From Pseudodesulfovibrio profundus (lineage in GTDB: Bacteria; Desulfobacterota; Desulfovibrionia; Desulfovibrionales; Desulfovibrionaceae): a stretch of 64,000 nucleotides of DNA. Below the pieces are notes generated by a model. That model was not told where the DNA came from. It made no database searches and worked only from the letters and a program-made list of their open reading frames with translations. The stretch covers positions 372,001 through 436,000 of the forward strand of contig NZ_LT907975.1 in assembly GCF_900217235.1 (NCBI RefSeq), read 5' to 3'. The translations under genes and the position numbers were made by a program. Of the stretch, positions 44,842-53,228 are shown one piece after another (the first letter of the stretch is position 1; each line of letters begins with the position of its first letter).

Positions 44842-45993
44842 TTATTGGGAAAAGTCAGTTCTATACGCAATAGAGTGCCAACTGCGACATCTGGGACAGT
44901 TGAAAAAGATTTGATCTCGCTTGAGACCGCAGCGACGACAATAAAACCGTCGAACATTTCTGGCATGTCCCATGAAGAAGTCCAACTGCTCTTTGAAGAA
45001 GGGCGTCAAAGTTTGATCAACTTTGGACAGTTCAAACAGTTCAAGGCGCGCCAGCCAGAAGCCGGGCTGGAGAACGAGTGCTTTTTCAAGCCAATCTTTA
45101 GCCTCTTCACGTTTACCAACTCGCAGGAAAAATACAGCACCGTAATAAAGGAGAAGTACATCCGGCTCCTGCCCCTCAAGGGTTGATGCCACTACAGTGG
45201 CCACATCTTTGTCAGGGGCTGCGCGTTCCCACTCAGTGTGATCAGCCAAAGGCTGACTGATACTCTTTTCGGCTCGGTTCATTTCTTGAACCAATCCTTC
45301 AAGAAGTACGAATCTGAGCTCTGGAGCTACTTTGCTTAAAGCATCTTTTAAAATATCGCCAAGCCGACGAGTGTTTCCAGCCTTATATGCCTGGATAAGT
45401 TGCTCCAGCCACGCTTCAATAGCTCCAGGGTATGCTCGAATGGCATGCCGAAGCGATCTATGGGCCTGAGACTCTTTGCCCTCACTAAAATATTCTTTAG
45501 CCAAGCGTACGAGATTATTGGCTTGTGGCAAAGGAAGACCCAGCTTTCCATAAGCGTCGGCTGCTTTTTCGTACCCACCGCGCTCAGCGGCCAGACGTGC
45601 CATTTCACTCTGGATAGGTGCGGAATCGTAACCACTTGAAGAGGCATCCTCAAACGCCTTTTCTGCCCTGTCGAGAAATCCGCCGCGACGAAAGTCCCGA
45701 CCAAGTTCAAAGAGGGCGCGGGCCTTGAATTTACGATCAAGGCCCGGCCGCACTATAAGACTATTTCTAATCTGAATGGCCCGTTCAATCTCCCCTTGGG
45801 AACGGTACAAGTTTCCAAGAGCAAGATAGATCTCTACAGCCTCTGGGTCGTTTTTAACAACCTGGCTGAGTTCTTCAATGGCTGCACGAGTATCCTGAGC
45901 CGGAAGCAGTTCCCCGCCTCCGGCCTCTCTGGCAGCCTTGACGTTTTCCTCGTAACCAGTGTTTTTTTTGCGACTGAAGATTTTCCAGGCCAT
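44842..45993 (-). CDS. lapB: LapB-like TPR protein with C-terminal zinc ribbon
   Basis: 383 residues. TPR-like repeats (about 45-330: 'EIYLALGNLYRSQGEIERAI', 'ALFELGRDFRRGGFLDRAEK') and a C-terminal rubredoxin-like ribbon 'YCRRCGLKRDQIFFNCPRC'. This is the build of E. coli LapB (YciM), which controls LpxC and thus lipopolysaccharide amounts, and lapA precedes it as in E. coli. E. coli LapB starts with a membrane helix. Here the N-terminus ('MAWKIFSRKKNTGYEENVKA') is polar and no helix is seen. Confidence 0.85.
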   Translation of the reverse strand: MAWKIFSRKKNTGYEENVKAAREAGGGELLPAQDTRAAIEELSQVVKNDPEAVEIYLALGNLYRSQGEIERAIQIRNSLIVRPGLDRKFKARALFELGRDFRRGGFLDRAEKAFEDASSSGYDSAPIQSEMARLAAERGGYEKAADAYGKLGLPLPQANNLVRLAKEYFSEGKESQAHRSLRHAIRAYPGAIEAWLEQLIQAYKAGNTRRLGDILKDALSKVAPELRFVLLEGLVQEMNRAEKSISQPLADHTEWERAAPDKDVATVVASTLEGQEPDVLLLYYGAVFFLRVGKREEAKDWLEKALVLQPGFWLARLELFELSKVDQTLTPFFKEQLDFFMGHARNVRRFYCRRCGLKRDQIFFNCPRCRSWHSIAYRTDFSQ

Positions 45994-45998
45994 CGGAA

Positions 45999-46361
45999 CT
46001 ACGCTGTTTCCTCTTCTTTCTTCTCTTCAACTGCAGCATATGGCTGGTCTTCGCTGATGGGCATGTTGCGAAGAGAGTTCAACTCCTGCTCGAGGCTGGC
46101 CATGCGGGTTTTGCATTCTTTCAGCTTGGAAGCAGAGCGGATTTTGTCTGCAGCAAAGTAAACCATGGTCAGCAAAGAGCCGGCCACGAAAGAAGCAAGA
46201 ACGATCACGCCGAAGGGCAGGGGAATGGAATGGAGTGTCAATGCGTAGGGAATTTCAAGCTTGAACTGGAAAGCCTGAAGAAGAACGTCGTTGTTCTGCG
46301 AAAAGAACAGAATGGAGAAGACGAACAGAAACAGTAAAAATAACACTTTGATAAAACGCAT
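45999..46361 (-). CDS. lapA: LapA family membrane protein (DUF1049)
   Basis: 120 residues with two membrane helices (about 4-20 and 48-70: 'PFGVIVLASFVAGSLLTMVY') and a coiled coil ('KLKECKTRMASLEQELNSLR'), then an acidic tail. This matches lipopolysaccharide assembly protein A. It lies 5 bp before lapB. LapA may be the membrane anchor for the soluble-looking LapB here. Confidence 0.88.
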   Translation of the reverse strand: MRFIKVLFLLFLFVFSILFFSQNNDVLLQAFQFKLEIPYALTLHSIPLPFGVIVLASFVAGSLLTMVYFAADKIRSASKLKECKTRMASLEQELNSLRNMPISEDQPYAAVEEKKEEETA

Positions 46362-46373
46362 GAAACAAACTCC

Positions 46374-46862
46374 TTAAGATGTGATTTCATCAAACAGCGG
46401 TTTGAGCCTGCTGTAGGTTGAAGACAGATGTTCCGGAATGACGGAAGTTTCTCCGAAAACCGCCATAAACGAAGCGTCTCCGTTCCACCGAGGAACGATC
46501 TGAAAATGCAGATGTTGCGCAATTCCTGCACCTGCAGCTTCTCCCAAGTTCAACCCCATATTGATTCCTTGAGGCGAAAACGCTTTTTCCAAAATAGATG
46601 TACAATGTCTAAGCCACAACATGCAATCATTGGATTCTTCCAAAGACAAATCCGTGAGATTGCTGACATGACGGTACGGGGTCACCATAAGATGACCATT
46701 ATTATAAGGAAATTTGTTCATGATGACAAAACAGTGTTCTCCACGTGCAAGAACATATCTTTCCTCATCTTCCGATGTATCACTCGGAATACAAAAAACG
46801 CACTCGTCAGGCTTAGGCCCCAGTATATAGTCAAGACGCCATGGCGCCCATAAGACATCCAT
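46374..46862 (-). CDS. HIT-family protein, Ap4A phosphorylase/hydrolase-like
   Basis: 162 residues. 'LWAPWRLDYI' start, 'CVFC' (Zn-type Cys pair), 'PYNNGHLMVTPYRHV' and the active-site 'GAGIAQHLHFQIVPRW'. The triad reads His-x-His-x-Gln instead of His-x-His-x-His. The Gln form is seen in GalT and in Ap4A phosphorylases such as the mycobacterial enzyme, so nucleotidyl transfer to phosphate is as likely as hydrolysis. It is the first gene of the lapA-lapB-mutS-lysA operon. Confidence 0.87.
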   Translation of the reverse strand: MDVLWAPWRLDYILGPKPDECVFCIPSDTSEDEERYVLARGEHCFVIMNKFPYNNGHLMVTPYRHVSNLTDLSLEESNDCMLWLRHCTSILEKAFSPQGINMGLNLGEAAGAGIAQHLHFQIVPRWNGDASFMAVFGETSVIPEHLSSTYSRLKPLFDEITS

Positions 46863-46981
46863 TTTTTCAATCCATTTTCAATTCAGAAATAAACTCAATA
46901 CCGTAGCTATGCGGCACCACGCCATCAACAGCCTGATTTTTCTACACGGCTTGTGCAATCAGGGCAAGTCTGAAACATTCA

Positions 46982-49672
46982 TCAGGTCTCACTTTCATCA
47001 TTATTATTATCAAGATCGATACTCAAACGTTTGGCGAGCTTGAGTTGTTGCTTCTTTGTATCCGCTCTGCCGTCTATCTTGGCTTCCATGAGTTTTGTTA
47101 GAATTTTAGTGTAAATAGGGCCAGGTTCGATACCCAACTCTCTAAGATCATTGCCCGTAACTTCAATTTTAGTATAGCGAAGCCCGGAAAGATACTGAGA
47201 GATGTTTCTCCGAATATACTCCTTCCTGCTGCGCGCCATAAGAAAAAGCACGCCTTCAATAGGAATGGGATGCAGTATGAAATAGAGCTTGCTGAGTTTG
47301 GATTTTCCTTCTTTCCACCCCATAAGTTTCATGAGCGCCTCACCAATCATGTCCCGAAGAACTAAGAACTCTCGTTCTTCTCGTTTAGTGAAGTGCAAAC
47401 GCTCGGTAACCTGTGGAACCTGCTCCCGTTTTACCCCCATTGTTATACCCAGAATAAAAACCTTCCAAGGCTCAGCTTTGGGTTCAAGGTAGAGTAATTT
47501 GTACCAATTATATACCTTAACCAACTCAATAAGAACCTGAATCCGGTCTTTCGTAAGTTCAAGTAAAGGATGAATGGCTTTCATGATGCCGAGTTCCTGC
47601 ATCCGATTTAAGCATGAGAGAGGATCTTGTTCATTCATTATCCACTGAAGCTCATGCATCACTCGCGTTCCAGACAACTTGCTAAACAATTCCAATTGAA
47701 TGGCATTTTTTATCAGACGCATGGTCTGACCACCAATCTGAAAGCCAAAACGACGCTCAAATCGGATTGCGCGAAGGATGCGGGTCGGGTCCTCCACAAA
47801 GCTCAAAGAGTGGAGTACGCGGATTGTCTTATTACGAATGTCACGCTCAGCGCCAAAGAAGTCGACCAACTGACCAAAACGACCGGGATTGAGTCGCAAA
47901 GCCAGCGCGTTGATCGTAAAGTCACGCCGGTACAAATCCATTTTGATTGAGGACAGTTCTACGGTCGGGAGAGCAGCAGGGTACTCATAGTATTCCAGTC
48001 TTGCCGTGGCTACATCAACACGCTGCCCATCATCCAGTATCGCTACAGCGGTCTTGAATTTGGTATGTGCCTTGACTCTTCCGCCAAGCTCATCAACGAG
48101 TTTTTTCGCAAATTCGATACCGTCTCCCTCGACGACGAGGTCAAGATCAAGATTTGGCCGTCCAAGCAGGATGTCGCGGACAAACCCGCCCACAGCGTAG
48201 ACTTCGGTGTCCATTTCGCTGGCGAGCTTTCCTGCCACTTTGAGGAGGTCAATCATGGATTGCGGCAATCTGTTGTTGACCGTAGAAGCTATATTTCGCT
48301 CTCGGCGACGCTCTGGCAACAATGATTTTGGAATTCGTGCCGGTTCTTCGATAAGCATGTGTGTCAAATCAGTTCTGGTGATGACACCAACAATATCTTC
48401 TCCATTGACGACGGGGAGCATGCGCTGTCTGTGGCTCAGGATGATTTCCATAACATTATAGAGACCAGTATCAACATTCACAGTCTCAAATTTACGTGTC
48501 ATGTACTCACTTAAAGCCATGTCACCAAGTCCATGCGAAACCGCCTTGTCCGCAGTCACATGCCCCATGATTCCAACGCATTTCATAGTATCTTTTTGAA
48601 CTACAGGAACATCTTTGAGGCCATACCGTGTCATGACCTCAACAGCGTCACTGAGAGATTTGTCATCTTCAATAGTGACAGGCGGACTGGACATAAGACC
48701 CTTAACCACGATCTGGGGGTTGATCTGAGAGTAGAGGTGAACAAACAGATCATCACGAACTTCAGCAAGAGTTTTGTCTTTAATTGTAGCAGAAGCTGCT
48801 GCCGCATGACCGCCGCCTCCCATTGCAGCACATATGGCACCAACGTTTACGTCGGCGTTCTTGGAACGTGCAATGACATGAATACGATCTCCCATTCGCC
48901 CTAATGCATAGACAACCTGTATGTCTTCCATATCCATGAGTTTATGAACAAGAAGAGCGAAATCAGGCACAAATTTATCCGTTGATATCTCAGTAAAGAC
49001 AATATCAATGCCATGGATGTCATGGTTTGTTGCATTTTGGAGCAGTTCACCCAGGTTGGTGATCTGTTCGGCAGAAAGCTCATGCGACAAAAGGTCTTTA
49101 ATGACCTCGATGTCCATCCCAAACCCTTTTAACCATCCAGCTGCCTGAAAATCTTCCGGGGTGGTTGTGTTGAACCCGAATGATCCAGTATCTTCGTAAA
49201 TCCCCAAGCCTAGGAGAGTTGCCTCTTCAGAGGTCAATTCAGTGCCATTCTCCATCAGCATGTGAGATATTATGGTAGTTGTTGATCCCCAATTTTTATG
49301 AATGCATTGCTCTGCTTCAAGGTCATCATCCGTATCTGGGTGATGATCAAAGAGGTGGATACGAAGACCTGGATTATCCAAGAGTGGGGCGACATGTGAA
49401 ATTCGCCCTCTCTGTCTCGTGTCACATACAACCAGTAACTCCACAGACTCAGGCTCAATGTCCTTGAATGATTTGAAGTTAAACAAATAGGTTGTGCTTT
49501 GAATGAAAAAATTCCGAAGATTTTTTTCCTGACTGCCTGGAAAAACCAAAGTTGCATCAGGGTACAGCTTGCTGGCCGCAACCATGCTGGCCAACGCGTC
49601 AAAATCGGAATTGGCGTGAGCTGTGATAACTGTTTTAGTTCGTATTTTGGGTTTCTTTTGCTGCTGTGACAT
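46982..49672 (-). CDS. DHH-CBS-tRNA nucleotidyltransferase fusion (A-adding/CCA-type)
   Basis: 896 residues. An N-terminal DHH/DHHA1 phosphoesterase (about 12-310; 'ANSDFDALASM', 'LFDHHPDTDDD', 'AMGGGGHAAAASA') is followed by two CBS domains (about 315-435; 'MSSPPVTIEDDKSLSDAVEVM', in part). The C-terminus is a class II nucleotidyltransferase (about 465-880) with 'YAVGGFVRDILLGRPNLDLD' and 'RRDFTINALALRL'. Such fusions add A (or CCA) to tRNA 3' ends, and the DHH part may degrade short RNAs. It is followed downstream by a 120-bp gap and the HIT gene. xerD-type gene lies 18 bp upstream. Confidence 0.93.
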   Translation of the reverse strand: MSQQQKKPKIRTKTVITAHANSDFDALASMVAASKLYPDATLVFPGSQEKNLRNFFIQSTTYLFNFKSFKDIEPESVELLVVCDTRQRGRISHVAPLLDNPGLRIHLFDHHPDTDDDLEAEQCIHKNWGSTTTIISHMLMENGTELTSEEATLLGLGIYEDTGSFGFNTTTPEDFQAAGWLKGFGMDIEVIKDLLSHELSAEQITNLGELLQNATNHDIHGIDIVFTEISTDKFVPDFALLVHKLMDMEDIQVVYALGRMGDRIHVIARSKNADVNVGAICAAMGGGGHAAAASATIKDKTLAEVRDDLFVHLYSQINPQIVVKGLMSSPPVTIEDDKSLSDAVEVMTRYGLKDVPVVQKDTMKCVGIMGHVTADKAVSHGLGDMALSEYMTRKFETVNVDTGLYNVMEIILSHRQRMLPVVNGEDIVGVITRTDLTHMLIEEPARIPKSLLPERRRERNIASTVNNRLPQSMIDLLKVAGKLASEMDTEVYAVGGFVRDILLGRPNLDLDLVVEGDGIEFAKKLVDELGGRVKAHTKFKTAVAILDDGQRVDVATARLEYYEYPAALPTVELSSIKMDLYRRDFTINALALRLNPGRFGQLVDFFGAERDIRNKTIRVLHSLSFVEDPTRILRAIRFERRFGFQIGGQTMRLIKNAIQLELFSKLSGTRVMHELQWIMNEQDPLSCLNRMQELGIMKAIHPLLELTKDRIQVLIELVKVYNWYKLLYLEPKAEPWKVFILGITMGVKREQVPQVTERLHFTKREEREFLVLRDMIGEALMKLMGWKEGKSKLSKLYFILHPIPIEGVLFLMARSRKEYIRRNISQYLSGLRYTKIEVTGNDLRELGIEPGPIYTKILTKLMEAKIDGRADTKKQQLKLAKRLSIDLDNNNDESET

Positions 49673-49690
49673 GCTTTTTACTTCACTCCA

Positions 49691-50611
49691 CTACATACCC
49701 GAGCGAGGATGGTATTTATTATGTATCGATTTAAGACGTTGTGATTGAATGTGTGTGTAGATTTCCGTAGCAGAAATATCCGCATGTCCCAACAAAAGCT
49801 GAACAGTTCTGAGGTCTGCGCCACCTTCCAGCAGGTGAGTTGCAAAAGAATGCCGGAAAGAATGCGGAGAAATGCTTCGTTTAATTCCCGCCTGTGCTGC
49901 GTACTTCTTAATGAGCTTCCACACGCCCTGTCTGGAGAGTCCTTTACCTGATCTGTTCAGGAACATGAAATCGGATTGCGGCTTAAATAAAGGACGTGTT
50001 GCTTCAATATAGGTACTCAGGATTTCTTGAGCTGTATAATGTATCGGAACAAGACGTTCTTTCGATCCTTTACCGAAAACTCTCAGTATCCCTGTCTGGG
50101 GATCAAAGTCGAGAACCTTAATACTGATAAGCTCAGAAACCCTGAGACCTGCAGCGTACAGTAGCTCCAGCATGGCTACATCACGTATGCCAAGCTTGGA
50201 GTCAGTGTTCGGTTGCTTCAAAAAACGAGATATTTCATCTCGTGATAAAAATTCTGGAAGCTTTTTAGGTAGTTTAGGATTCTCCAAAAGCTGCCCAGGG
50301 TCTTCTTTGAACCACTTTTCCTCGACAGCGAAAGTAAAAAAGCCGCGCAGAGAGGACAAGTGTCGGGCCAAGGAACGACTTTTCAGCCCTTTGGCCCGTA
50401 ACTGGGTGAGATAGAGAAACAAGACCTTGTCGTCCAAATCTTCAAGACGAAATGATTTATCATTTAAAAACGACAGAAGGGAAGTCAGGTCCTGAGAATA
50501 GCACGCTAAACTATTCTCAGAGAGTCCTTTTTCTATGAGCACGTACTCTAGATACCTATCCACCCATCGGTGAGTTGGCAGAGAAGGGGAGACTTGTTCT
50601 TTTTTACTCAT
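49691..50611 (-). CDS. xerD: Tyrosine recombinase XerC/XerD-like
   Basis: 306 residues from the ATG at 50611; a TTG at 50644 is an alternative. N-terminal SAM-like domain ('YLEYVLIEKGLSENSLACYS'), then the catalytic domain with Arg in 'YAAGLRVSELI', Lys in 'VFGKGSKERLVP', 'SPHSFRHSFATHLLEGG' (HxxR) and the nucleophile Tyr in 'HADISATEIYTHI'. It resolves chromosome dimers at dif. XerC and XerD cannot be told apart with certainty. No attachment site nearby suggests a mobile element. Confidence 0.9.
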   Translation of the reverse strand: MSKKEQVSPSLPTHRWVDRYLEYVLIEKGLSENSLACYSQDLTSLLSFLNDKSFRLEDLDDKVLFLYLTQLRAKGLKSRSLARHLSSLRGFFTFAVEEKWFKEDPGQLLENPKLPKKLPEFLSRDEISRFLKQPNTDSKLGIRDVAMLELLYAAGLRVSELISIKVLDFDPQTGILRVFGKGSKERLVPIHYTAQEILSTYIEATRPLFKPQSDFMFLNRSGKGLSRQGVWKLIKKYAAQAGIKRSISPHSFRHSFATHLLEGGADLRTVQLLLGHADISATEIYTHIQSQRLKSIHNKYHPRSGM

Positions 50612-50811
50612 TTTTATTACGTCGACCTTTTGATTGATATCCAAAACGAATTAGACAAGATAGTAATATCATGTTCATGTTATCAATCAAAATTTTGACC
50701 GGCTTGGTAAGAGCTATCAAGCCACAGCCCAAAGAGCAACGCCGCATTGACAGGTAGTCTGTGCATATTTATTAAATTGCTCATCAGTTTTTTATAAGGA
50801 GAGCCTCAAAG

Positions 50812-51978
50812 ATGTCAGATTTCAAACTTGCAGATCGTTTGTCGACCCTTCCCCCATATCTTTTTGCAGCCATTGATAAAGCTAAAGCTGAAGTTGCAGC
50901 TCAAGGTATGGATATCATCAGTCTTGGCATTGGTGATCCGGATCTTCCGACACCAGAGTTCATCATCGATGCTCTGCACGAAGGAGCCAAAAAGCCGGTA
51001 AACCACCAGTATCCTTCATATGTAGGCATGCTGGCTTACCGTCAGGCCGTAGCAGACTGGTACAAGGAACGTTTTAATGTTGATCTTGATGCAGAAACCG
51101 AAGTTGTGTCTCTGATTGGCTCCAAAGAGGGCATTGCCCACTTCCCACTGGCATACATCAATCCCGGTGACCTTGCACTGGTCGCGACTCCCAACTACCC
51201 GGTATATGGAATCGCTACCAGCTTTGCCGGTGGAGAAGTCGAATATCTGCCTTTGCTGGAAGAGAATGACTTCCTCGTGGATTTGGACGCTGTTTCCAAT
51301 GACACCTGGGCTAAAGCAAAAATGATTTTCGTCTGTTACCCCAATAACCCCACAGCTGCGACCGCTACCAAGGAATTCTATGAGCGCCTCATTGAAAAGG
51401 CCAAAGAATTCAACGTAATCGTCGTATCTGACGCTGCTTATACTGAAATTTACTACGATCCAACCAACAAACCCATCTCCATTTTGGAATGCGAAGGCGC
51501 CAAGGACGTGTGCATTGAGTTCCATTCACTGTCCAAGACGTACAACATGACAGGCTGGCGTGTTGGAATGGCCGTCGGCAACAAAGACCTCGTTGCCGGC
51601 CTTGGCAAGATCAAGGAAAACGTCGACTCTGGCATTTTCCAGGCTGTCCAGGAAGCTGGTATCGCAGCACTCAAGGAAGGGGAGCCTTACGCAGAGAAGT
51701 TCCGCGCCATCTACAAAGAGCGCCGTGACGTTGTTTCCGCAGCTCTTACAAAGGCTGGAATCAAGCATCGTATCCCTGAAGCATCATTTTACTTGTGGTG
51801 TAATACACCAAAAGGCTTCACTTCTTCCGAATTTGTCACTAATGTCCTCAAGCAAACAGGTGTCGTGCTGACACCCGGGCAAGGTTTCGGAACACCCGGC
51901 GAAGGGTATTTCCGCATTTCCCTTACCGTCAACAATGAAAGACTTGAGGAGGCAGTATCCAGGATATCGAAACTGTAA
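50812..51978 (+). CDS. dapL: LL-diaminopimelate aminotransferase
   Basis: 388 residues. Class I PLP fold with 'GIGDPDLPTPEFIIDALHEG', 'NHQYPSYVGMLAYRQAVADWY' (in part), 'CYPNNPTAATATKEFYERL', 'DAAYTEIYYD' and PLP lysine in 'HSLSKTYNMTGWRVGMAVG'. It makes LL-diaminopimelate directly from tetrahydrodipicolinate, a shortcut found in several bacteria and in plants. An AAGGAG lies 9 bases before the ATG. Its 3' end overlaps the putative start of folK, so the two are coupled. Confidence 0.93.
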   Translation: MSDFKLADRLSTLPPYLFAAIDKAKAEVAAQGMDIISLGIGDPDLPTPEFIIDALHEGAKKPVNHQYPSYVGMLAYRQAVADWYKERFNVDLDAETEVVSLIGSKEGIAHFPLAYINPGDLALVATPNYPVYGIATSFAGGEVEYLPLLEENDFLVDLDAVSNDTWAKAKMIFVCYPNNPTAATATKEFYERLIEKAKEFNVIVVSDAAYTEIYYDPTNKPISILECEGAKDVCIEFHSLSKTYNMTGWRVGMAVGNKDLVAGLGKIKENVDSGIFQAVQEAGIAALKEGEPYAEKFRAIYKERRDVVSAALTKAGIKHRIPEASFYLWCNTPKGFTSSEFVTNVLKQTGVVLTPGQGFGTPGEGYFRISLTVNNERLEEAVSRISKL

Positions 51979-52475
51979 TCTGCTACGTCAGCCTCGGCTC
52001 CAATCAAGGTGAGCCTGAGGAAAATCTCAACTATGCGCTGACGTTGCTTGAAACATATGGTGATGAAATATCTCTGAAAGCTTTTTCGAACACCTACCTG
52101 ACAGAACCGCAGGGTGAAATTAAAGATCAACCTTGGTTCACTAATCAGGTAATTAAGCTCGAAATAGATGCTGAGATATGGGCTCCTTCCGGCTTCTTGT
52201 CCACATGCACTGCCATTGAAGCTCAAATGGGAAGGGAACGACAAGAACCAGGCGGACCTCGCCCCATCGACATGGACATCATTGCCTGGGGTGATATGGT
52301 CATGGAAAGTGATTTTCTCACTTTGCCACATCCAAGGGCCAAGGACAGGGCTTTTGTACTTGTTCCTCTGAAGGAAATTGAGCCTAATTACGTCTTCCCG
52401 GATGGAACAACCATCGATGAAGCACTCAATAGCATTGAGTACACCATTGAAGGCAACAAGATCTGGCAAGACTAA
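51957..52475 (+). CDS. folK: HPPK (6-hydroxymethyl-7,8-dihydropterin pyrophosphokinase), non-ATG start
   Basis: The family core is complete: 'CYVSLGSNQGEPEENLNYAL' at the N-terminus, 'FSNTYLTEPQG', 'QPWFTNQVIKL' and the ATP/pterin-binding 'PGGPRPIDMDIIAWGD'. Between the in-frame TGA at 51945-51947 and the conserved 'YVSLGSN' no ATG, GTG or TTG exists. ATC at 51957, four bases after GGAGG, is the best start (172 residues) and lies inside the end of dapL. The first standard codon, TTG at 52044, would delete the essential N-terminal strand. It makes the pyrophosphorylated pterin for folate. Confidence 0.8.
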   Translation: MQDIETVICYVSLGSNQGEPEENLNYALTLLETYGDEISLKAFSNTYLTEPQGEIKDQPWFTNQVIKLEIDAEIWAPSGFLSTCTAIEAQMGRERQEPGGPRPIDMDIIAWGDMVMESDFLTLPHPRAKDRAFVLVPLKEIEPNYVFPDGTTIDEALNSIEYTIEGNKIWQD

Positions 52476-52497
52476 CGTTTCATAGACGGAGCGCTTC

Positions 52498-52773
52498 ATG
52501 CTGAAATTCATCGTTATCGGCGTAGCACTGTTTCTTGTTTACAAGCTCTTCATAGGCGACAAGAAAAAGAAAGAAATGGATGAGAAGAAGGTCCAGAAGG
52601 ACAAAGTTGCTTCTGGGGAGATGGTTAAAGATCCGATTTGCGGAACATATGTTGACCGAGAAGGATCAATACGAGTCAAAGAAGGGGAGAAAGTTCACAC
52701 TTTTTGCTCTTATGAATGTCGTGATAAGTATCTGAAACAACTCAACGCGACAACGGTGAATGACGACGAGTAA
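52498..52773 (+). CDS. Membrane-anchored YHS-like domain protein (91 aa)
   Basis: One N-terminal membrane helix ('MLKFIVIGVALFLVYKLFIG'), a very basic segment ('DKKKKEMDEKKVQKDK'), then a YHS/TRASH-like domain 'MVKDPICGTYVD' and 'HTFCSYECRDKYLKQL' with three Cys likely to bind a metal. It is 22 bp after folK and ends at a terminator. It probably handles or senses metal at the membrane; the partner is unknown. Confidence 0.78.
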   Translation: MLKFIVIGVALFLVYKLFIGDKKKKEMDEKKVQKDKVASGEMVKDPICGTYVDREGSIRVKEGEKVHTFCSYECRDKYLKQLNATTVNDDE

Positions 52774-52795
52774 AGTCTCTATACATATCTAGTTA

Positions 52796-52830
52796 AAGCC
52801 CTCAGCTACAATAGCTGAGGGCTTTTTTTA
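52796..52830 (+). terminator. Intrinsic terminator after the dapL-folK-YHS operon
   Basis: AAGCCCTCAGCTA and TAGCTGAGGGCTT arms, 13 bp, with a 3-4 base loop and seven T. Confidence 0.92.
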
Positions 52831-53228
52831 TCCCAATAAACCTTTCATAAAACGAGCACAGGCAGCTAATAACGCATTTTTGGCTTACCGATGAATCAAT
52901 GTTCATGAAAAATATTTTAAGGGCTTATTTAGAACATTTCGAGAGTTAGCATCTTATTACTCAAACCGAATTTTGCTGTCAGAATCTAACTTTAACTATT
53001 TTATGCATAAATAATAGGCACATAGACAGTTGTCTCATAATGTAAATTATGTAAACTTTTAACAAAGTGTGGCTGAAATCGTTTCAACAAATTTGCCCTT
53101 TCGTGTTTTCATGCCTCATCATTAGACACTGACTGAACGCTTACCGATTGTGTGTCATTGATGGATGCTTTGCTAACTGCTATGAAACGCATAGTCATTG
53201 ATCCCAAACATCTTACCTCGACGATTCT
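52831..53228. other. AT-rich non-coding region upstream of the TPR gene
   Basis: No open reading frame of interest. A palindrome TGAAATCGTTTCA (53074-53086) resembles operators of LacI-type regulators. No good -35/-10 pair was seen, and the TPR gene downstream lacks a Shine-Dalgarno. A leader RNA could exist but none was recognised. Confidence 0.5.
53074..53086. promoter_or_regulatory. Palindromic possible operator
   Basis: TGAAA-tcg-TTTCA, a perfect 5+5 palindrome in the non-coding region 143 bp before the TPR gene. No matching regulator gene lies in the window. Confidence 0.3.

Noticed and set aside
49691-50611. XerD-type gene as an integrase of an integrated element
   Set aside because: No direct repeats, tRNA or cargo nearby, and the gene is in an operon with the tRNA nucleotidyltransferase.
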